Source of the DNA: SOKG01 sp964502665
Lineage (GTDB): Bacteria; Chloroflexota; Dehalococcoidia; SZUA-161
NCBI GenBank assembly: GCA_964502665.1
Contig: CAZCXP010000084.1
Coordinates: 1-10,962, forward strand
Length of the DNA stretch: 10,962 nt
Direction: 5' to 3'
Made by a program: the position numbers and the translations under genes. The notes beneath the pieces are model-generated. The model saw only the letters and a list, made by a program, of their open reading frames with translations. It ran no database searches and was not told the origin of the DNA. Below, piece by piece: positions 7,086 to 10,962 of this stretch (within the stretch, counting starts at the first letter, position 1; every line of letters begins with the position of its first letter).

Positions 7086-7667
7086 ATGGCTCAGGAATTG
7101 CCGCAAATGCCCGAAGAGATAAAGGAGCTGAGCTTCACAACGGCTGAGGAAATGCCAGAAGCGATCAAGGACTTGATCTACAAAGAGTGGCTGCCGCGCA
7201 TCATGGCCGGAGCGCTGAAAGCAGTCAGAGAGCTTCCCTCGGAGCATAGGGACCATGTTCTCAAAGAGATGGGTGCAGCTTGCGCCGGTCTGAACACACC
7301 CGTTGTGGGAATCACGCCGGGCATGGGTCTGGAGGAATACAAGAAACATATGTCGGCGCTGCAGCCTCCATTGGGCCCGAGGACCATTGAGCAGGTGGGT
7401 GACATCGTTCAGGTGAGCTACCATTCTCCCATCGGTAAGGACGGCCGGCCAATATGCCAGTGCCCCCTGGTCCAACTAAAGATGGTGGAACCATTCCCCG
7501 AGCTTTGCTCCTGCGCAGCAAATAACGGGGCATGCTGGATAGAAACGGCTATTGGGAAACCATGCGCCAAAGCGGAGCTGATGGGCAGTCCTCTGGCAAC
7601 GGGCGAGCCCTATTGCCGGTATACAGTGTACCTCGAGCCGCCGCTATCGAGCACACCAAGGGGCTGA
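7086..7667 (+). CDS. Small cysteine-rich protein of unknown function
   Basis: A 193-residue soluble protein, taking the ATG at 7086 with AAGGGAG seven bases upstream. The N-terminal two thirds are helical and charged. The C-terminal third has CQC (124-126), CSC (141-143) and single Cys at 150, 160 and 177, ending in a GxPYCRYTVYL strand. This spacing recalls the terminal 'CxC ... CxC ... G(x)3C(R/K)(F/Y)' pattern of metal- or hydrocarbon-binding regulatory domains (V4R-like), DUF6144-type proteins and L-2-amino-thiazoline-4-carboxylate hydrolase-like proteins; I cannot choose between them. It follows the second CoA-transferase gene by 40 bases and probably belongs to the same transcript. It could be an accessory subunit, a ligand sensor or a metal-binding enzyme of the same pathway. 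No signal peptide or membrane segment is present. Confidence 0.8.
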   Translation: MAQELPQMPEEIKELSFTTAEEMPEAIKDLIYKEWLPRIMAGALKAVRELPSEHRDHVLKEMGAACAGLNTPVVGITPGMGLEEYKKHMSALQPPLGPRTIEQVGDIVQVSYHSPIGKDGRPICQCPLVQLKMVEPFPELCSCAANNGACWIETAIGKPCAKAELMGSPLATGEPYCRYTVYLEPPLSSTPRG

Positions 7668-7702
7668 AAGATTTACTAGCACTCGAGATAGGGCTGAGCA
7701 CA

Positions 7703-7810
7703 ATAGGCATGTTCCAAAAAGAGGTCCTGAGGACGTCTGGTGAGGGTGTCGTCCATCTTGAGAAGCAGCAACGAATAGGGAGTGACGAGTAGCTCATCCA
7801 ATCCATTCTC
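7703..7810 (+). pseudogene. Decayed 3' end of a CaiB-type CoA-transferase gene
   Basis: Translation here gives FQKEVLRTSGEGVVHLEKQQ, then RIGSDE, a TAG stop, and LIQSIL. This aligns along its length with the C-terminus of the CoA-transferase at 5717-7045 (FKDVIGMSDDEIAELEKEQI, then IGGDEYLVESIF), with about half the residues identical and most others conservative. At DNA level the last 45 bases (6998-7042 against 7766-7810) agree at about 34 positions. The stop at 7790-7792 replaces the Tyr codon of the intact gene (TAC to TAG). Only the last 35 or so codons are recognisable; the rest of the gene is missing and the small Cys-rich gene sits where it would be. It is a relic of a tandem CoA-transferase duplication or of a recombination event. 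Confidence 0.7.
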
Positions 7811-7888
7811 TCTAAGCCCAAGGCTTCTACCCACCGATTCGCCCCAAAGACAGGGATTCGGGACCAAGTTGCTGTTGCCACGTTCCTA

Positions 7889-8054
7889 TGTCATTGCGAG
7901 GACCCCGATTCATCGGGGGACGAGGCAATCTTGAATGTATTTTTGGGGAGATTGCGTCGCTGCCCCTTCCCCCCACTCCGTTAAGTGGGTAGGTTGCCCG
8001 ACGTCGGGCAACCTACCCAGACGTTCAGGGTCAGGGCTTCGGCTCGCAATGACA
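7889..8054. mobile_element. MITE-like element with 12-bp perfect terminal inverted repeats
   Basis: TGTCATTGCGAG (7889-7900) is the exact reverse complement of CTCGCAATGACA (8043-8054), bounding 166 bp without a transposase gene. Inside are a 7-bp stem (CCCCGAT/ATCGGGG, 7903-7918), a subterminal inverted pair GCAATCT/AGATTGC, and a 34-bp palindrome. The 'cattgcgag ... gcaatct ... agattgc ... ctcgcaatg' layout is familiar from dispersed, non-coding inverted-repeat elements in many anaerobic bacterial genomes. No clear target-site duplication is visible. It probably moves only with help from a transposase elsewhere, or is a relic. Confidence 0.7.
7986..8019. repeat. 34-bp perfect palindrome inside the MITE-like element
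   Basis: Two 17-base arms (TGGGTAGGTTGCCCGAC and its exact reverse complement) meet with no spacer at 8002/8003. It could form a 17-bp hairpin or cruciform. Neither strand has a T-tract after it, so it is not a standard intrinsic terminator. Confidence 0.9.
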
Positions 8055-8100
8055 CCCAAAACCCCGATTTCTGAAGATAATCGCTGTTTTCACATTCGCC

Positions 8101-8128
8101 TTGACACTGGGCGGCAACAGTTTAAAAT
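8101..8128 (+). promoter_or_regulatory. Strong sigma70-type promoter upstream of the candidate RNA and SDR gene
   Basis: A perfect TTGACA (8101-8106) and TAAAAT (8123-8128; five of six) are separated by 16 bases. The predicted start, near 8134-8136, coincides with the left arm of a long-range stem closing the downstream RNA. Confidence 0.55.
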
Positions 8129-8133
8129 TGGAG

Positions 8134-8344
8134 GCGTGATCCTTCACCAAACGTCATCTATTCCTCGAAGATGGCTATGAGTTGGCATATTTCCGTTATT
8201 TGTTGTATTATTAACAACTGAGCTCTTTACTGACTGAGGAGTTCTTTTGATCAAGGTCGAAAAGCCAAGCGGAAGGGATCTCGCAAGGAGAGCAGTCCCG
8301 TTCTTCAACCAGGAACCCACCATAAGAAGAATGGGCTTTTTTTT
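8134..8344 (+). ncRNA. Candidate structured RNA or regulatory leader ending in a terminator
   Basis: From the predicted start to the terminator is about 210 nt without a plausible gene. The 5' end (8134-8145, GCGTGATCCTTC) pairs with 8272-8284 (GAAGGGATCTCGC): three, five and three base pairs broken by one mismatch and one bulge. Local hairpins inside include CATCT/AGATG, GTTGT/ACAAC and AACT...CTC/GAG...AGTT. The terminator hairpin follows at 8297. A 5'-3' closing stem around smaller hairpins, then a terminator, is typical of a free-standing small RNA or of a riboswitch/attenuator leader. The SDR gene begins 87 nt after the terminator, favouring the leader idea. I do not recognise a known class (TPP, cobalamin, FMN, SAM and T-box consensus elements were not found by eye). 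Confidence 0.45.
8297..8344 (+). terminator. Intrinsic terminator before the SDR gene
   Basis: CCCGTTCTTC (8297-8306) pairs with GAAGAATGGG (8326-8335) over ten positions, nine Watson-Crick and one G-U. One C and then eight Ts (8337-8344) follow. The 19-base loop is larger than usual. It could end transcription from the upstream operon or act as an attenuator for the SDR gene. Confidence 0.7.
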
Positions 8345-8430
8345 GCGTCCAAACCCAAGAAGGGGAGCGCCACCCTAAGTGGGCAGACAGGCCCAGTAAG
8401 GTAAATCAAAAAAGGAGGTACTGAGGAGAA

Positions 8431-9336
8431 ATGGGAGCGCTAGACGGCAAGGTTGCGGTAATAACCGGTGCAGGGAGAGGACTTGGAAGAAGCCACGCAT
8501 TGCTGATGGCTGAGGAAGGTGCGAAGATCGTTGTCAATGACCTGGGCGGGGAATGGGACGGCACAGGCAAGGCCTCCGGCCCCGCTAACGATGTAGTTAA
8601 AGAGATCAAAGACGCAGGCGGACAGGCAGTGCCCAACTTCGAGAGCGTCATGGATTTCCAGGGAGCCAAGAGGATTATAGACTGCGCCGTCGATAGCTTC
8701 GGCAAACTCGACATCCTGGTCAACAACGCTGGCTTCCTGAGAGACAAGATGACCTTCAACATGACAGAAGAGGAGTGGGATGCTGTCATCGCTGTTCACC
8801 TGAAAGGAACTTTTAACTGCGGCAGGTGGGCTTGTGCCTACTTCAGGGAGCAGGGCAAGGCAGGGAAACTGCAAAGCGGGCGAATAATCAATACCATGTC
8901 CCATGCAGGTCTGCTAGGAAACGCGGGGCAGGGAAACTACGCGGCAGCCAAGCTGGGCATTGGCGCCCTGACCATGGTATGGGCTAGAGAGATGGCGAAG
9001 TATAACGTCACCTGTAATGCCATTGTCCCCATGGCCAGGACAAGGATGACAGTCCAGACTCCAAGTTTAAGCGCAATGTTCGGGGAAAAGCCGCCCGAAG
9101 GCCAGTTCGATGAAATGGCCCCTGAGAATGTATCTCCACTTGTTGCTTACCTCGCCAGCGATCATGCCCAGAATATAACAGGGCGCTGGTTGTCCATCAG
9201 GGCAGGTAAACTCGAGTCCTGGCTATCACCGCAACTTGCAAAGTCTCTCGATATCGGCAGAAAGTGGACCGTAAAGGAGATAGCCGAAAGGGTAGGTGAG
9301 CTTGGAGACCTTTCCATACCTTCAATGGAACTATAG
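8431..9336 (+). CDS. SDR-family (3R)-hydroxyacyl-CoA dehydrogenase-like oxidoreductase
   Basis: A 301-residue short-chain dehydrogenase. The nucleotide-binding motif TGAGRGLG is at 12-19, NNAG at 98-101, and the catalytic Ser157, Tyr170 and Lys174 (YxxxK) are present. Asp37 at the end of the second strand predicts NAD(H) rather than NADP(H). The loop NDLGGEWDGTGKASG (36-50), the segment NAGFLRDKM and the C-terminal PMARTRMTVQT ... PENVSPLVAYLASD closely follow the dehydrogenase domain of peroxisomal multifunctional enzyme 2 (HSD17B4), which oxidises (3R)-hydroxyacyl-CoA. A role in the dehydrogenation step of the acyl-CoA pathway is inferred. AAAGGAGGT (8411-8419) lies 11 bases before the ATG, with GAGGAG closer in. 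It follows the candidate leader RNA and its terminator. About 40 C-terminal residues extend beyond a minimal SDR, as in the MFE-2 domain. The exact substrate is unknown. Confidence 0.9.
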   Translation: MGALDGKVAVITGAGRGLGRSHALLMAEEGAKIVVNDLGGEWDGTGKASGPANDVVKEIKDAGGQAVPNFESVMDFQGAKRIIDCAVDSFGKLDILVNNAGFLRDKMTFNMTEEEWDAVIAVHLKGTFNCGRWACAYFREQGKAGKLQSGRIINTMSHAGLLGNAGQGNYAAAKLGIGALTMVWAREMAKYNVTCNAIVPMARTRMTVQTPSLSAMFGEKPPEGQFDEMAPENVSPLVAYLASDHAQNITGRWLSIRAGKLESWLSPQLAKSLDIGRKWTVKEIAERVGELGDLSIPSMEL

Positions 9337-9711
9337 GGGAGAGAAACGCTTTGCCAGCAGCAACAGGCGGCTCATTTCTGCCAGTGTAGTACAGCCAGCA
9401 CTTCACTGCGCTGCCAACCACGTTATAGGGGGATTGTCTGAAGTCCTACTGAGCTGCTCAAATGTCGGGCATTCTTGGGTGGTTCCCTTTTAGGTTTGTC
9501 AGAGCCACAAGTGCCATCAATCCCTTGCGAAAATTGGGGGTAATTTTGGGCCGATCAAAGGAAGAGCCAAGGTTACCCGCTGGGTAAGGGTAGCCCGCAC
9601 TTATGGGAAACCCCAGCAAGATGGGAATAATGGGTCTTGCCATCTCTGGCGATGGTGCCTTTGATGAGACGGTTCTGTCACCCATGAGCAATAAAGGAGG
9701 TGTGGTGAGAA
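9337..9711. other. 375-base gap between the SDR and crotonase genes
   Basis: I find no supportable gene. A minus-strand open frame (9458-9778) crosses into the next gene and resembles nothing I know. A short plus frame (9603-9722) lacks a ribosome binding site. There is an imperfect hairpin, GCAAGA/TCTTGC (9616-9621 with 9635-9640, 13-base loop), without a T-tract. The end holds the ribosome binding site AAGGAGGT (9694-9701) of the crotonase gene. The gap is long for a within-operon spacer and may hold a promoter or decayed sequence. Confidence 0.5.
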
Positions 9712-10509
9712 ATGGGTTATGAGACCATAATACTCGACAAGGAAGAGGGAATCGCCACAATGACATTAAACCGCCCACAGAAGCTGAACGCTGTCAGTCC
9801 AGCAATGTGGTGGGAATTGAGTAGAGCGATCGAGGAAGTGCGCACCGATAGCGATATAAGGGTGATGATACTTACCGGAGCTGACCCCGGTTTTTGCTCC
9901 GGCGCTGACGTTGTCGAAACCCTGACGTTGGCTGCCCCTGGGAAAGCGCCGCCAAGGACGAGAGAGCAGATGAAGGAGCCTGTGGGCATAGCAGGTCTGA
10001 GATTTGCACAACTGCAGAAACCAACCCTGGCTGCAGTGAACGGGGTAGCTGCTGGAATGGGCTTCTCGTTTGCTTTAGCCTGTGACATAAGAATAGCTTC
10101 AGAAAAGGCCCGATTCACCAACGTGTTTGTTCGTACAGGGCTGATCCCAGACAACGGGTTAACCTATTTCTTGCCGCGCCTGGTGGGGCTGGCAAAGGCG
10201 CTGGAACTCATGTACACCGGCGAAAGGATCGATGCCAAAGAGGCAGAGCGAATAGGCCTGGTAAACCAAGTGGTGCCACACGAGGACCTCCTCAAGGTAA
10301 CAAAGGATATGGCGAAAAGGATAGCCCAGGCAGCTCCAATGGCACTTGAACTTACGAAGTGGGCTACGATCAGGGCACTGAACACCGACCTGGAGCAACT
10401 GATCCAGTTGGAGACCTTTGCCCAGAAGATTTGCCTTGAGACGGAGGACTTCCAGGAAGGACTTAAAGCCTTCATGGAAAAGAGGCCACCTGTATTCAAG
10501 GGAGTTTGA
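9712..10509 (+). CDS. PaaG-like enoyl-CoA hydratase/isomerase (crotonase fold)
   Basis: A 265-residue protein of usual crotonase length. Oxyanion-hole segments are GFCSGADV (60-67) and NGVAAGMG (110-117), followed by CDIRIASEKARF. The two glutamates that activate water in rat mitochondrial enoyl-CoA hydratase (Glu144, Glu164) align with Ser119 and Phe139, so ordinary hydration is unlikely. Instead, FVRTGLIPDNG (139-149) matches the pattern of PaaG-type isomerases, with Asp147 as the probable single acid/base for moving a double bond. An isomerase role is therefore the best reading. AAGGAGGT (9694-9701) lies ten bases upstream. Another crotonase gene starts 29 bases downstream, so the two are co-transcribed. 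Alternatives are a ring-cleaving or dehalogenating crotonase; the substrate cannot be told. Confidence 0.9.
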   Translation: MGYETIILDKEEGIATMTLNRPQKLNAVSPAMWWELSRAIEEVRTDSDIRVMILTGADPGFCSGADVVETLTLAAPGKAPPRTREQMKEPVGIAGLRFAQLQKPTLAAVNGVAAGMGFSFALACDIRIASEKARFTNVFVRTGLIPDNGLTYFLPRLVGLAKALELMYTGERIDAKEAERIGLVNQVVPHEDLLKVTKDMAKRIAQAAPMALELTKWATIRALNTDLEQLIQLETFAQKICLETEDFQEGLKAFMEKRPPVFKGV

Positions 10510-10538
10510 GCCTAACTAAGAGGAGTGGGAGGCGGCGA

Positions 10539-10962
10539 ATGGCTTATAAGTCGCTTATTCTGGAGAAAGATGGCCCGATAGCGACCATAACCCTGAATCG
10601 CCCCGACTCAGGCAATGCCTTCGACATATATCTCATGAACGAGCTCGATGCCGCGATCAGAGAGGTGGGCATGGACCCCGATATCAGGGCAGTGATCATG
10701 ACCGGGGCCGGCAAGCACTTCTCCACCGGCATAGACCTCAGCATGTTTTCCAGCCTGGGGAAACAGGCCGCAGAGCTAAGTGAAGAGGGGGAAACCCGGG
10801 CAGCGCAGGACCCGGACGATCAGACCTACGGCAAAGGGACCCTGGTGGCCACCGTGGTCAGGATAAGAAACATGAACAAGCCAGTGATCGCTGCCATAAA
10901 CGGCGCCGTGGTTGGCGCTGCCCTTGCGGTCGCCCTAGCCTGCGACATCATAATCGCCTCGG
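10539..10962 (+). CDS. Second crotonase-family protein (3' end outside window)
   Basis: The frame stays open from the ATG at 10539 to the window end, giving 141 residues. The N-terminus MAYKSLILEKDGPIATITLN is the standard crotonase opening strand pair. HFSTGIDLS is the first oxyanion-hole segment (FSxGxDL) and NGAVVGAALAVALACDIIIAS the second (cut here to family motif level). The position of the first hydratase glutamate holds Ala, five residues before the Cys of CDIIIAS. The second catalytic position lies beyond the window. GGAGG (10528-10532) is six bases from the ATG. It follows the PaaG-like gene by 29 bases. A stretch of about 25 polar, acidic residues around position 75-97 lengthens the loop between the two halves of the active site. 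Function is probably an acyl-CoA isomerase, hydratase or lyase, not further defined. Confidence 0.85.
   Translation, partial: MAYKSLILEKDGPIATITLNRPDSGNAFDIYLMNELDAAIREVGMDPDIRAVIMTGAGKHFSTGIDLSMFSSLGKQAAELSEEGETRAAQDPDDQTYGKGTLVATVVRIRNMNKPVIAAINGAVVGAALAVALACDIIIAS

Noticed and set aside
7986..8019. 34-bp palindrome as an intrinsic terminator or regulator operator
   Set aside because: No T-run follows on either strand and it lies within a transposable-type repeat, not at a promoter.
7935..8180. Plus-strand open frame of 81 codons
   Set aside because: It runs through the MITE-like element, its palindrome and the promoter at 8101; the translation has no recognisable pattern.
9603..9722. Short plus-strand frame of 39 codons before the PaaG-like gene
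   Set aside because: There is no ribosome binding site, it overlaps the next start out of frame, and the translation shows no motif.
9458..9778. Minus-strand open frame of 106 codons
   Set aside because: It overlaps the start of the PaaG-like gene, has no ribosome binding site and no resemblance to a known family. A decayed or repeat-derived origin is possible but unsupported.
1..10962. tRNA, rRNA or CRISPR features
   Set aside because: No cloverleaf with a GTTCRA-type T-loop, no rRNA segment and no regularly spaced direct repeats were found by eye.

Overview
The window looks like a bacterial chromosome segment of moderate GC with strong AAGGAGGT-type ribosome binding sites. Two things together suggest an anaerobic, sediment-type Chloroflexota (Dehalococcoidia-like) genome: an ECF sigma factor coupled to a DUF5667-like membrane protein, and an acyl-CoA cluster rich in family III CoA-transferases. 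This placement is an inference from gene content, not from a marker gene.

Region 1 (1-1943, + strand) holds the 3' end of one gene and a complete second gene. They encode tandem paralogs that share a compact C-terminal domain. The complete copy has a DivIVA-like N-terminus, 21-residue repeats and a long coiled coil, so it may be a cell-envelope or polarity scaffold.

Region 2 (1948-4153, - strand) encodes a secreted six-cysteine DUF5666-like protein, then an ECF sigma factor with its own sigma70-type promoter. The sigma gene overlaps by 8 nt a single-pass membrane protein with a DUF5667-like extracytoplasmic part, probably the sigma factor's partner or regulator.

Region 3 (4353-10962, + strand) is an acyl-CoA catabolic cluster. 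It contains two adjacent family III (CaiB/BaiF) CoA-transferase genes, a small cysteine-rich protein, a 763-nt non-coding interval, an SDR resembling the (3R)-hydroxyacyl-CoA dehydrogenase domain of peroxisomal MFE-2, and two crotonase-fold proteins, the last cut by the window end. The likely logic is CoA activation of a carboxylic acid by transfer, followed by beta-oxidation-like isomerisation or hydration and dehydrogenation. The substrate cannot be read from sequence.

Three points stand out. Only the second CoA-transferase keeps the catalytic Asp; the first has Gln there, suggesting a catalytic plus non-catalytic pair. The 763-nt interval holds a decayed CoA-transferase 3' end, a MITE-like element with 12-bp perfect terminal inverted repeats and a 34-bp perfect palindrome, and a candidate structured RNA with promoter, long-range closing stem and intrinsic terminator. 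Both crotonase proteins lack canonical hydratase glutamates where these can be checked.
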